From: Woeseiaceae bacterium
Lineage (GTDB): Bacteria > Pseudomonadota > Gammaproteobacteria > Steroidobacterales > Woeseiaceae
Length of the DNA: 58,217 nucleotides
Assembly: GCA_028279985.1 (NCBI GenBank)
Contig: JANQMR010000021.1
Span: 1 to 58,217 of the forward strand
Reading direction: 5' to 3'
Part shown: in pieces, positions 1 to 8,305 of the stretch
Position numbering within the stretch: the first letter of the stretch is position 1
Layout: each line of letters starts with the position of its first letter
Notes under the pieces: model-generated
The model's database searches: none
Seen by the model: the letters and a program-made list of their open reading frames with translations, nothing else
Told to the model about the DNA's origin: nothing
Program-made: the position numbers and the translations under genes

Positions 1-176
1 TGCCGCCAATACTGGAACGGCTCGACCTTTCAGGAAAAAGCTGGATCAATGAGATGCACCACTACGGACGCTGGTACTACCGCGCTGTCGGTTCGTTGGC
101 CAAGTTACAGCACTACTGCCAACACCTGGGGCAGCAATGGCTCAAGGGGCAAGGCCAAGCCACTGCCCTTTGCTGA
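1..176 (+). pseudogene. C-terminal scrap of an unidentified, possibly transposase, ORF
   Basis: An open frame enters from the left edge and stops at TGA 174-176, leaving 57 codons. The visible peptide is rich in aromatic and basic residues (HHYGRWYYRAVGS, QQWLKGQGQ), which resembles the tail of a mobile-element protein. I cannot assign a family. It lies directly beside a patch of repeats and an Rhs fragment, so a mobile-element origin is plausible. The gene continues outside the window, so it could also be intact. Confidence 0.3.
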
Positions 177-210
177 TCAACCGACCGTTTACAACGGTTC
201 GGCCAGCTAC

Positions 211-320
211 CTGCCGCTCCGGTTTGTGTAGAGCGCGACGGACTACAGCAAATCCAATTTCCCGACATCGCCTACAGAGGTATCCGCACCGCGCTGGGAG
301 ATTTGTGATTTGTGGATGTC
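211..320. repeat. Diverged direct repeat, copy A
   Basis: About 108 bp here reappears at 503-610 in the same orientation with scattered substitutions. Shared landmarks are GAGCGCGACGG, CCTACAGAGG and CCGCACCGCGCTGGGA. Both copies end in TTTGTGGATGTCCC. No convincing coding signal is seen inside. It may be a remnant of an extragenic repetitive element or of an IS end. Confidence 0.75.
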
Positions 321-410
321 CCAGATGTTTCCCAGATGTTCCAGATGTTGTTGCCAGCTGCTTTGTGGGTGTCCCGGTTGCTTCTTCTGTGGGTGTCCCG
401 GTTACCCCCC

Positions 411-444
411 GCCGTATCGCTAGCGTCCGTTACCAACTCCTCGA
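411..444 (-). pseudogene. 34-bp fragment of an Rhs gene
   Basis: This stretch matches 2532-2565 inside the Rhs gene with one mismatch. On the minus strand it encodes the same peptide as the Rhs core there (EELVTDASDT). It sits downstream of the Rhs gene and the candidate immunity gene, between the two direct repeats. I read it as debris from a second Rhs copy or from a recombined Rhs tail. Confidence 0.6.
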
Positions 445-499
445 CAGAAACGGCACATCCACGAATTATCTAAAGATAAACAGGACATCTACGAATTAC

Positions 500-1249
500 C
501 TACCGCTCCGGTTTGCGTAGAGCGCGACGGAATACAGCAAATCCAGTTTCCCGATATCGCCTACAGAGGCATCCGCACCGCGCTGGGAAATTTGTAATTT
601 GTGGATGTCCCGGTTCTCGGTGGATGTCCCGGTTCTCGGATGTCCCGGTTCTCGAATCGAGGCGTCCATATATGTCCCGGTTCTCTCCCGTTGTCCGTCT
701 GTCCCCTGCTTTCTCCTCTCCTCCCACAGATTCCCTCTCTTGGCTCATCTGGGCTACCTGACGTCTAACGAACAACAACCACTCATCTTTTTCTTGATCA
801 ATAATCCTCTCAAAACTCGATGATGTGTGGAAACGTCCATCTTTCAACATAACCAAGTACAAGCCGTCCTCATAATACTCTACCGGCGCGTAGTCACAGT
901 CTCCCATCAACCGAGCATTCGATTGCTCACCCTCCCAAAAACTTGTATTTGAGTGAAGACTATCCAGCCGTCGGTCGCTTCGGTGAACAGCTGAAACAAT
1001 ATCGGTTACGACGACTCTAGTCAGGGACTCTTCGCCCTTTATAGTTTCGACGTTGGCGAGGACGACCTCTACTTGTTGAGAGTTAATCGGCTCAAGGCGT
1101 ACAAATCTGGCTAGGAAAATTGAATCAGAGTGTAAGACGCTGTGCTCTGTCGGAGCATCTTGCCACTCTCTGGTTATCAAACAAGAGTATGCATTCGTGG
1201 TAATCACTAAAAGAAACGTCACTGTGAGGATTAATGAAACTCTGGTCAT
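500..1249 (-). CDS. Secreted small protein, candidate Rhs immunity protein
   Basis: A 249-residue ORF starting 15 nt downstream of the Rhs stop codon on the same strand, the usual place for an Rhs immunity gene. Residues 1-22 form a signal peptide with a hydrophobic core and an A-Y-S cleavage site directly before a Cys. This suits a protein that neutralises a toxin outside the cytoplasm. I recognise no domain. Residues from about 165 onward look unlike the rest: they are encoded by the repeat patch at 500-760 and contain repeated ENRDI peptides. The native protein may therefore originally have ended near there and been extended by repeat invasion. The immunity role rests on position only. Confidence 0.55.
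   Translation of the reverse strand: MTRVSLILTVTFLLVITTNAYSCLITREWQDAPTEHSVLHSDSIFLARFVRLEPINSQQVEVVLANVETIKGEESLTRVVVTDIVSAVHRSDRRLDSLHSNTSFWEGEQSNARLMGDCDYAPVEYYEDGLYLVMLKDGRFHTSSSFERIIDQEKDEWLLFVRRQVAQMSQERESVGGEEKAGDRRTTGENRDIYGRLDSRTGTSENRDIHREPGHPQITNFPARCGCLCRRYRETGFAVFRRALRKPER
503..610. repeat. Diverged direct repeat, copy B
   Basis: This is the second copy of the repeat at 211-320. It overlaps the 3' end of the minus-strand gene at 500-1249, so the last codons of that gene are repeat-derived. Confidence 0.75.
596..690. repeat. Cluster of short GATGTCCCGGTTCTC repeats
   Basis: The motif GATGTCCCGGTTCTC occurs tandemly at about 604-652, and TATGTCCCGGTTCTC follows near 672. Related GGTGTCCCGGTT copies lie at about 368 and 392. 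The clustering just 3' of the Rhs locus suggests an extragenic repeat family. Read on the minus strand they give repeated ENRDI peptides. Confidence 0.6.
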
Positions 1250-1264
1250 AGTTAAAGGCCTAAC

Positions 1265-4200
1265 TCAGTTACACTTTACGTTGGAACAGAGAACGGAACG
1301 GTGGTTTCGCCGACCATACCTTTCCCCAAAGTGTCTCCTCATAAACTCATTCGTCGCATCAATGATATATTGCTCATCATTTTCCAATCCGGAGTAAGCA
1401 AGGTGTCTAACTTCATGGTAGATGATTCGTTCTAGTGTAAAACGAAAGTACTGGTTTTCGACGAGATGTTCTTCTTCCCAGGCGTTGTAGTCTATGGAGC
1501 CGTTGTTCCACGCAGCATCGGCAAGTCTTCGGAAATCGTCGGACTGCCGGTACTCGGACTCGTATCCCAAGCCGGCGAAATCCGGATCAATACGGACCCG
1601 GTTGTTCATACCATCTGTAGCTCCACCTAGAACACTGCCATCGATTACAATCGAAACTCTCTTTCCGTTACGACGTCTCTCAGCTATCTCCACGAGACCC
1701 CGAAACTCTTGAATCCCCATAAGCCGAGCAAACACATCATTGGCTTTATCAAGCACTGATTCATCCGTCTCCCCCCCTTCATTGAATTTGATACTGCGCG
1801 TCAAATCAACCGACTGCTCGAAGTACACAATTTCGGTAGCTAACCCGAAACCAAAATCCAAGCCAAACATGCCGTAACAATCAAAACACCGGCTGTCAAG
1901 CTGAAACCGATCAGGGCCGAGGGTGATATACACAAACCTATCATAGGACACCCGGGTTTGCGTGAAAGGCATCTGCACCGAAGTCGAACCGCCGACGGAC
2001 CCGGAGCCGCCATCCGGGCCAGTCGCATTCAAACACACCGGAGGCCGACATAGACCCGATGCCGACTGCCGCACAAAACCGCTCGGGTCCGTGTAACTCA
2101 GCGGGCTGTTCATCACGTAGCTGTAACGGTTCCAACTCTGGCTGAACCCGGGCGACTGCACTATCGGATCCGGACTCAGGAAGCGCCCTAGCTCTGGATC
2201 GTAGATACGGCCGGTCATGTGTATAAAACCGGTCCGGTCCAGGCTCTCGTGTCCGGTAAACCCACGGCTGGTGCTCGTCCGCAGGTCGTCAGCCAGGGCA
2301 TCGGTCTCACTGCCGGTGAGCAAATCCATCCAATCCGCACGGCGCCGTTCTCCGTATGGATCGTAGGCCAGCGCCCGCAACTGGTTGCCCGACTCGTCGG
2401 TGACCCGCTCTACCGAACCCAGGTGGTCGCGATGCAGATACTCGATCGAGTATGTACTGACATTGAAACGATCCACCTCCTTGATATGCAATACATTGTC
2501 GCCGACGCGGCTCTTGTGGACTTCCTTGACCGCCGTGTCGCTAGCGTCCGTTACCAACTCCTCGAAGCTACCGACGTAGAACGTGTGTTCGGTCTTTTGG
2601 GTGCCGTTGTCATCCCAAACGGACTTCTTGTAGAACCGCTGTCCGTCGGGACCGTACGCAAACTCGTCGCTCGCCGTCGGCGTCAGGTCCGTCCGGCTGT
2701 CGCCGACAAGGACTTTTTCCGGCAAGTTCCTCCGGCTCCAGTCGATGTACTTGTCGTCGCCGCTGCCGTTCCGGTCGTACTCCGTGATGTTGCCGTTGGC
2801 ATCGTAGCTTAGCGTGTGATCAACGCCGGACCTTCTAAAGCTGGTGAGGCGATTCTTGTCGGGCGCATATTGATACACGATCTGACTGGATAGGTGCCAT
2901 ATGGATTTTTGCTCGATGTTGCCACGCTTGTCGAATAAGGTATTCAGTACTCTTCTAAGGATGTTGCCCCCTGACCCAAGCTCGTACGTCCTGGCTTGTA
3001 TCAGCCGGTCCAAATTGTCATGTATGAACGCCTCCTCAATCGTGATGCCGTTATTGACGTGGAAGCGGCTCTCCAGCATGCCGTTCGACCGCCACTTATA
3101 TCGATTGTCTTGAATGGTCGTACCGCCAGACCCGGTGTCTATATCCGTCAACCGCCCGGTCTTGGCGTCGAACGCCCGTGACGTCACGACGCCGTTCCCG
3201 TAGGTCTCCGTCTTCATGTTGCCGAACGCATCCATGTCAGAAAACGTCTGCAACGCCGTACCGGTCGCTGTGTCCGTGATCGCGGACAGATAGCCACGGC
3301 TATAACTGTGTGCCACTCCAATACCCGACGGGTACGTGACGGTATCCAGCCTACCGTCGGCCCGGTAGGTCATCGAATGCGTGTAGGATTTACTGAAGCC
3401 TGCGATATTGATCGCGGTCGCAATCGAAGACGGTCGCGCATCGACACCGTAGGTGAAGGTCTCGACGAACTCCGTCAAGTTGTACGCTCGCCGATACAGC
3501 AGGCCGATCCCGTTGGTCGGATCGTAGCTCCACGTTGCCGTCGTCGCAGGTGTCGTTGTCGTCGTACCCTCTCTTAGCGAACTGACCCGACCGAGCAGGT
3601 CGTAACTCCACTCGAGGACATTGCCGCCATTGTCGGTCTGTTTTTCGAGCTGGCCGAGTGCCGTGTACTCGGAGGTCACCGTACCGATATCGGGCCCGGT
3701 GATGCTGAGCTGGTTGCCCGCATCGTCAAACTGGTACGTCGTGACCAGGCTGGCACCGGCCGGATCGACGGTCACGGTTCGCGGCAACCCTGAGGCAAAA
3801 TACTCGTAGTCGGTCGTTGCGCTCAAGCCGCTGCCATGGGGGGCATCATCGTCAATCTTGGTGACGAGTTCACCCATAAGATTGTAGATGTTCGTCGTGA
3901 ATCGGCGGCTGTAGATGGCAACACCATCGCCGTCGACGAGCTGCTCCTGAACCGTCGTGCGCACGCCTATACCCGGTTCCACGGTATAGTGGATTAACAT
4001 GTAACTCCCGTCCGGGTGGTCTTCGCGCACGATCCGGTCGCGAATATCGTATTCGTAGCTGACAAAATGGGCAGGACTGCCCACCAGGTAAGGCTGACTG
4101 ACCCGTTTGATACGGCCCTGACTATCATATTCCGTATCTTGACGTATGTACGCACCGCTGAGAGATTCGACCTCCGAGCGGATCTCGCGCCCGAGCTTGT

Positions 4201-5413
4201 CGAGATAGCGTCGCGTCGTGGGACTAACCGCGGAGCTGGTCTGAACGCGCGTCCGCGGCGCGATGCCGCTCACGGACTCGCAGCTAACGGCGCCACACCA
4301 ATCATAGCTGGTGGAAATGACCACATTATCCGGTGTGGTGCGGCTCACTTCACGGCCGAATCCGTCATATACGACGGTAGTCCGGCGGCCGTTGGGATCG
4401 GTTACCGTTTTGACCCGCCCGAAACGCTCGTCGAAAACCAGATCCGTCCTGTGGTTCAAGGTATTACGGACGAAACTCGGATACCGGCCTTGCACATGAT
4501 TGTTCGCGGTTGACGTGCGGCTGGCGACGCCGACGCCGGACGTCGTCTCGGTCGTGAGATTGCCGAGAGAGTCGTAACTGTAGCTCGTCGCGAGTTCATT
4601 CCAGAGGTCGCGTTCGAACAGCACCTCTGTGGCAATCTCGTTGGTGCCGGGGTGTCGGGTATAAACGGCCCATTGCGCCTGATCGAAATTGCCCGGACTG
4701 ATCTCGCCCCGATAGTGCCGCCTTACGAAGTCTTCCCGGAACGCAATCAACCACCTGGTGCTGCTCACCTCATTGACGAAATCCGTCTCGGTGGCGACGC
4801 TGCGCTTGATATCGGTCAGGTTGTACCTTGGCACGTTCCCCCAAACGCTGCCAGCGGGCTCCGCAACCTGTAGCCCGCCCGCAACAACCGTAGTCGTGTC
4901 GAGCGACCTCAAGAACCCGTGGCCGGAATCGAGCTGTGAGACCACGTTCTTGTACTGCACCACACCGATTTCCGTGCCGCCTTCGAGCAGTCGGTTGGTC
5001 ACGGTTTCCCGGTAAGGCAGATACGTTCTGCCCACGCCGTCGAAGAGTCTGAGCGTATCAAAATTGGTTTCCGTCTTCGTGAGCAGCTCGTTGTGGATAG
5101 TGAATACGCCGTCGTACTGATGCGTGGCGCTCACTTCGCCAAAATGCGGAAAGTCGAGCCGATACTGATGATAAGTGACGATGCCGGACCGTTCATCGGT
5201 GATCCGCATGCCGTAGAAGCCGAGGTATCCCCAGTTCTTGGTGCTTTCGAGCGGAGGGCCATGGTACATATAGCTGGTTCGATGCAAGCTGCCGGGACCG
5301 TGCGCCCCACCGTGCTTGCGATCTATCTTGCTCACAACTGAATTGATGTTGCCTTCAACGCCTGGGACTTCGCGAGTGAAATCCGGCACGCCGGCAGTGC
5401 CTGCCCATTCCAC
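1265..5413 (-). CDS. Rhs/YD-repeat protein with C-terminal HEXXH metallopeptidase-like toxin domain
   Basis: A 1382-residue open frame beginning at GTG. It has an N-terminal region without obvious YD repeats, then many YD repeats (YDSLGNLTT, YDANGNITEY), and the Rhs core near residues 1000-1113 (DHLGSVERVTDESGN, YDPYGERR, GRFLSPDP, DPSGF). The variable tail is about residues 1114-1382. It contains HEVRH at 1333-1337, a zinc-metallopeptidase HEXXH motif, followed by NEFMRRHFGERYGRR. The pattern resembles the M91 (NleD-like) family often found as Rhs toxin tips. A start codon and signal peptide lie upstream in the same frame (ATG at 5530) but are separated by a TAG at 5447-5449. The protein is therefore either a recent pseudogene, re-initiated without its export signal, or made by readthrough. 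Confidence 0.85.
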   Translation of the reverse strand: MEWAGTAGVPDFTREVPGVEGNINSVVSKIDRKHGGAHGPGSLHRTSYMYHGPPLESTKNWGYLGFYGMRITDERSGIVTYHQYRLDFPHFGEVSATHQYDGVFTIHNELLTKTETNFDTLRLFDGVGRTYLPYRETVTNRLLEGGTEIGVVQYKNVVSQLDSGHGFLRSLDTTTVVAGGLQVAEPAGSVWGNVPRYNLTDIKRSVATETDFVNEVSSTRWLIAFREDFVRRHYRGEISPGNFDQAQWAVYTRHPGTNEIATEVLFERDLWNELATSYSYDSLGNLTTETTSGVGVASRTSTANNHVQGRYPSFVRNTLNHRTDLVFDERFGRVKTVTDPNGRRTTVVYDGFGREVSRTTPDNVVISTSYDWCGAVSCESVSGIAPRTRVQTSSAVSPTTRRYLDKLGREIRSEVESLSGAYIRQDTEYDSQGRIKRVSQPYLVGSPAHFVSYEYDIRDRIVREDHPDGSYMLIHYTVEPGIGVRTTVQEQLVDGDGVAIYSRRFTTNIYNLMGELVTKIDDDAPHGSGLSATTDYEYFASGLPRTVTVDPAGASLVTTYQFDDAGNQLSITGPDIGTVTSEYTALGQLEKQTDNGGNVLEWSYDLLGRVSSLREGTTTTTPATTATWSYDPTNGIGLLYRRAYNLTEFVETFTYGVDARPSSIATAINIAGFSKSYTHSMTYRADGRLDTVTYPSGIGVAHSYSRGYLSAITDTATGTALQTFSDMDAFGNMKTETYGNGVVTSRAFDAKTGRLTDIDTGSGGTTIQDNRYKWRSNGMLESRFHVNNGITIEEAFIHDNLDRLIQARTYELGSGGNILRRVLNTLFDKRGNIEQKSIWHLSSQIVYQYAPDKNRLTSFRRSGVDHTLSYDANGNITEYDRNGSGDDKYIDWSRRNLPEKVLVGDSRTDLTPTASDEFAYGPDGQRFYKKSVWDDNGTQKTEHTFYVGSFEELVTDASDTAVKEVHKSRVGDNVLHIKEVDRFNVSTYSIEYLHRDHLGSVERVTDESGNQLRALAYDPYGERRRADWMDLLTGSETDALADDLRTSTSRGFTGHESLDRTGFIHMTGRIYDPELGRFLSPDPIVQSPGFSQSWNRYSYVMNSPLSYTDPSGFVRQSASGLCRPPVCLNATGPDGGSGSVGGSTSVQMPFTQTRVSYDRFVYITLGPDRFQLDSRCFDCYGMFGLDFGFGLATEIVYFEQSVDLTRSIKFNEGGETDESVLDKANDVFARLMGIQEFRGLVEIAERRRNGKRVSIVIDGSVLGGATDGMNNRVRIDPDFAGLGYESEYRQSDDFRRLADAAWNNGSIDYNAWEEEHLVENQYFRFTLERIIYHEVRHLAYSGLENDEQYIIDATNEFMRRHFGERYGRRNHRSVLCSNVKCN

Positions 5414-5446
5414 CTCATAAGCGCCGGTCGCGCTGAACGGCGGTGC

Positions 5447-5530
5447 CTACAGAGAAGCCGCGGCAGTTGTATCGACGTTTACCGTCAGGAAAAGAACCAA
5501 ACCCGAAACTGCTGCGGCCAGAATTCTCAT
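5447..5530 (-). pseudogene. Orphaned signal peptide of the Rhs protein, ended by an in-frame TAG
   Basis: ATG at 5530-5528 opens 27 codons beginning MRILAAAVSGLVLFL and ending TTAAASL, a classical signal peptide with an AAA cleavage region. It is preceded by a GGAG Shine-Dalgarno sequence about 6 nt upstream. The 28th codon is TAG (5449-5447). The same frame then continues without interruption (APPFSATGAYEVEWAG) into the large Rhs frame. A CAG-to-TAG transition is the simplest explanation. Rhs proteins of this class are normally exported, so the break probably abolishes or greatly reduces export. Confidence 0.8.
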
Positions 5531-5917
5531 TGTCACTCCGGGACTCGAATGGAAAGCAACCAACAAACGGTGGGAGCACTTAGTAGCTCTGCCCAGACGA
5601 GCATCCTTACAGCGTCGCGATCAAATATGATCATTAAGAAGTTTATTTTTTGTTACGATTCTGTTTTGGCTTCTCCTGAGCAACCCTGATCATATAACAA
5701 CCACGAACGTGTCAACCAACCGCATATAACTGCTTGAATATGGTTAAACCGATCAATTCCACGAATCAGTCTGCCGTGTTCCTAGAACGCCAGGCACCGC
5801 CAAACCTTGGAATGAGGCCCGCTCGAAAACCGCCGGAAATCCCGGGCCGATTCAGCGCACCAGGCTCGAGCGCGTCGTACTTTTTGTGTTAGAGCGGCCC
5901 GTGATACCTTTGGCGGC
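5531..5917. other. Intergenic region between Rhs and the response regulator
   Basis: 387 nt without a supported gene. The Rhs-proximal 200 nt are clearly AT-rich and hold the candidate promoter at 5689-5715. The part from about 5770 returns to the high GC of the core genome and carries the upstream region of the response regulator. The boundary of the accessory patch is probably here. Confidence 0.6.
5689..5715 (-). promoter_or_regulatory. Candidate sigma-70 promoter of the Rhs gene
   Basis: On the minus strand TTGACA (5715-5710) is followed after 15 nt by TATGAT (5694-5689). It lies about 160 nt upstream of the Rhs signal-peptide ATG in an AT-rich stretch. The spacer is short, so this is a sequence-only candidate. 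Confidence 0.4.
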
Positions 5918-6535
5918 ATGAACCAGAAGCGAAACAATGGCCCGACGGTATTCGTCGTCGACGACGACCCTGCCATTCGGTTCGCCATGCAAGCCCTGAT
6001 GGATTCGGTCAATCTCGGCCACGAGATTTTCGGGTCCGCCGATGAATTCCTCGCACAGGTTTCCAACGATCGGGCAGGCTGCCTGGTACTCGACATTCGC
6101 ATGCCGGGCCTGGGTGGACTGGAGCTGCAGGAGGAACTGATCGAGCGTGGAAACACGCTGCCGGTTATTTTCATCACCGGCCACGGCGACGTACCCATGG
6201 CCGTGGAGGCCATGCAGAAGGGCGCCGTGGATTTCATCCAGAAGCCGTTTCGCGACCAGGACTTACTCGATCGCATCCGCGATGCACTGAAGACGGACGA
6301 GCTCCGGCGCCAGGAACAGCTTCAGCACGACGCGGTCTCGGGAAGGCTCGCCCGCCTGACCAACCGCGAACGCGAAGTCTTCGACCTGGTGGTCACGGGC
6401 AAACCCAACAAGGTGATCGCCTACGAACTGGGCGTCAGCCAGCGTACCGTCGAGATCCACCGTGCCAGGGTGATGGAAAAGATGCAGGCCAGGTCGCTCG
6501 CGGACCTGGTCAAGATGCACATGCAACAGAGCTGA
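5918..6535 (+). CDS. FixJ/NarL-type response regulator
   Basis: A 205-residue two-domain regulator. The receiver domain (about 10-125) has the acidic pocket D15-D17, phospho-acceptor D59 in VLDIRMPG, T87 and K109 in QKP. A short linker leads to a LuxR-type helix-turn-helix (about 145-203; LTNREREVFDLV, GVSQRTVEIHRARVM). Length and order match the FixJ/TodT/NodW group. No kinase is adjacent on this strand. The PAS hybrid kinase at 8306-10219 is the obvious local partner, with a DksA-like gene and a Usp gene in between. Regulation of the cbb3 locus or an aromatic or oxygen response is likely by context only. Confidence 0.9.
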   Translation: MNQKRNNGPTVFVVDDDPAIRFAMQALMDSVNLGHEIFGSADEFLAQVSNDRAGCLVLDIRMPGLGGLELQEELIERGNTLPVIFITGHGDVPMAVEAMQKGAVDFIQKPFRDQDLLDRIRDALKTDELRRQEQLQHDAVSGRLARLTNREREVFDLVVTGKPNKVIAYELGVSQRTVEIHRARVMEKMQARSLADLVKMHMQQS

Positions 6536-6569
6536 CGGCGTCAGCCCGGTACCCGCCCATGCGCCGTCA
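6533..6569. terminator. Palindrome carrying both stop codons of a convergent gene pair
   Basis: TGACGGCG (6533-6540) and CGCCGTCA (6562-6569) are perfect inverted repeats separated by 21 nt. The left arm begins with the stop codon of the response regulator and the right arm contains the stop codon of the minus-strand DksA-like gene. It has no T-tract, so if it terminates transcription it is not a classic intrinsic terminator. Confidence 0.4.
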
Positions 6570-6920
6570 GACAGGCCGCGACCCCCTTATCTCGTCGTCG
6601 CGCGCGCAATCGATACACTCGGCCGCGAAAGGATAGGCGGCAAGCCGTTTTCGATCGATCGGTTCCCCGCATTGCGTACATACACCATAATCCCCGGCGT
6701 CGAGCCGGGACAGCGCAAGGGAAATCCTGGCAAGCTCGTCGCGCGCCTCGTTACCCAGCGCATCGACGACTTCGTTGTCCTCCATTTCCTTGGCACGCTC
6801 TTCGGAATCGGCCTGAAGTCCGCGACGGACGTTTGCCGTGATGCGTTCGAGACGCTCATTGAGCTCCCGTTTCCTGGCCTCGAGCACAGCCCGGATTTCG
6901 TCGTATTGTTTCGCTGACAT
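6567..6920 (-). CDS. DksA/TraR-family zinc-finger protein
   Basis: A 117-residue protein with a charged helical N-terminal half (about 1-70) and a four-cysteine zinc finger at about 81-105 (CTQC and CIDC). This is the standard layout of short DksA/TraR-like proteins, which bind the RNA polymerase secondary channel. The acidic coiled-coil tip is present in altered form (DNEVVDALGNE). The ATG at 6920 is chosen because translation from it gives the family length; the open frame continues upstream without family similarity. It is convergent with the response regulator and divergent from the Usp gene. It could be a housekeeping dksA paralogue or a stress-specific variant. Confidence 0.85.
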   Translation of the reverse strand: MSAKQYDEIRAVLEARKRELNERLERITANVRRGLQADSEERAKEMEDNEVVDALGNEARDELARISLALSRLDAGDYGVCTQCGEPIDRKRLAAYPFAAECIDCARDDEIRGSRPV

Positions 6921-7280
6921 AGGCAACCCCCGTGTTGCAGCCCGCACATCGCCCGAAACACGATATTCAATCACAGTGGCCGGTTTGTGTGTCGTCAAAT
7001 CCCGCTGGGACGCCGTAGGTACATTCCGAAATCGCCTTGCTGCGTGGCCGTATGGAAAGCTCACGGATCGGACCCTAAGCTGATGGCATGTCCCGCAATG
7101 ATCTCTGACGAGTTCGGTTGCGGTTCCTTGCGAGCGGCGTAGCTCGATGGCGAGCATTAGGGAAACTGTTGCCAAAAGACGCAGCGCTTGATGCAGTATC
7201 CTTGCGGGACGCGACACCAGCCGATACCCGCTAAGGATTCTCGAATCGGGCGGCCTCGCAGCGTAACCGCAGGTATGGGA
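6921..7280. promoter_or_regulatory. Divergent intergenic region between dksA-like and usp genes
   Basis: 360 nt holding the upstream regions of two divergent genes. I found no perfect FNR/ANR box: one TTGAT half-site near 7190 lacks its partner. A minus-strand frame through this region shows a CGTCH peptide, but nothing else in it supports a cytochrome gene. Confidence 0.4.
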
Positions 7281-8243
7281 ATGCATAACTTGAGCCGGAT
7301 TCTTGCCGTGATCGACCCGACCGTGGAAGAGCAGCCGGCGATGCACCGCGCCGCCTGGCTCGCAAAGCACACGGATGCCGAGCTCGACCTGCTCGTGTGT
7401 TACTACAACGAGTATCTGAGCGGCGACAGGTTGTTCGATTCACCTTCGCTCGAAAAAGCGCGTAACGAGGTCATCGGCAATCACTCGGCGCATCTCGAGG
7501 AGATCGCCGAGCCTATTCGCGACGACGGCGTGGTCGTTCGTACCTCGGCGATCTGGGACCATCCGCTGTACGAGGGTATCGTAAGGCATGCCGCGGCCAC
7601 CGATGCGGATATCGTCGTCAAGGACACCCACCACCATTCGGCGATGTCGCGCGCCCTGCTGACCAACACGGACTGGAACCTGCTTCGCACCTGCCCGACG
7701 CCGCTGTGGCTGGTCAAACCCGTCCCGATGGCCGAACGTCCCGTACTCGTCGCGGCGATCGATCCGATGAATCAGCACGACAAACCAGCCGCGCTGGACG
7801 ACGAAATCCTGCAGGTCTCGAAGCTGATTTCGGGCAAGGTCGGCGGTGAGGTACACGCTTTTCATTCCTACGATCCGCGCATCGCCGTCGCTACCGCAAC
7901 CGCCAACGCCTATATCCCGGTATCGCTGCCGTTCGACGAGATCGAGCAGCAGATGCATGAGGATCATCAAAAGCGCTTCCGTGAGATTACCTCTTTTCAC
8001 GGGATCGAAGACGATAAATCGCACCTGGTTGCAGGGCTGACTCACGAGGAGCTGCCGATCATCGCCACTAAGCTCGAGGCCGATGTCGTCGTCATGGGGG
8101 CCGTGTCCCGCAATCGCTGGAAGCGCCTGTTCATAGGCGCCACGGCGGAACGTACCCTGGAGCACCTGCCCTGTGACCTGCTGATCGTCAAACCGGACTG
8201 GTTCCAGACGCCGGTGGACCTAGACTCACCCGAAGCCGCCTGA
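7281..8243 (+). CDS. Tandem universal stress protein (UspE-like)
   Basis: A 320-residue protein with two UspA domains, about 1-150 and 155-310. The N-terminal strand ILAVIDPT and the second-domain start VLVAAIDP are typical. The C-terminal part has a nucleotide-binding-like G-rich stretch (VVMGAVSRNRWKRLFIGATAERTL, in part). The length fits UspE-like tandem proteins. I chose ATG 7281 over ATG 7275 because the AGG at 7271-7273 is correctly spaced only for 7281. It is cytoplasmic and probably a stress or redox-linked protein. Next to a sensor kinase and a cbb3 locus, it fits a microaerobic response block. Confidence 0.88.
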   Translation: MHNLSRILAVIDPTVEEQPAMHRAAWLAKHTDAELDLLVCYYNEYLSGDRLFDSPSLEKARNEVIGNHSAHLEEIAEPIRDDGVVVRTSAIWDHPLYEGIVRHAAATDADIVVKDTHHHSAMSRALLTNTDWNLLRTCPTPLWLVKPVPMAERPVLVAAIDPMNQHDKPAALDDEILQVSKLISGKVGGEVHAFHSYDPRIAVATATANAYIPVSLPFDEIEQQMHEDHQKRFREITSFHGIEDDKSHLVAGLTHEELPIIATKLEADVVVMGAVSRNRWKRLFIGATAERTLEHLPCDLLIVKPDWFQTPVDLDSPEAA

Positions 8244-8305
8244 AATCCGCCCCGTTCTACGGCACGCGGCGCATCGCAGCTCGCGTCATCTTGCCGGGGA
8301 CCGGG

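Noticed and set aside
6921..7370. Minus-strand frame upstream of the dksA-like gene with a CGTCH haem-like motif and a hydrophobic start
   Set aside because: Only the five-residue motif resembles a cytochrome; flanking residues, methionine ligand and length do not fit, and it overlaps the start of the Usp gene.
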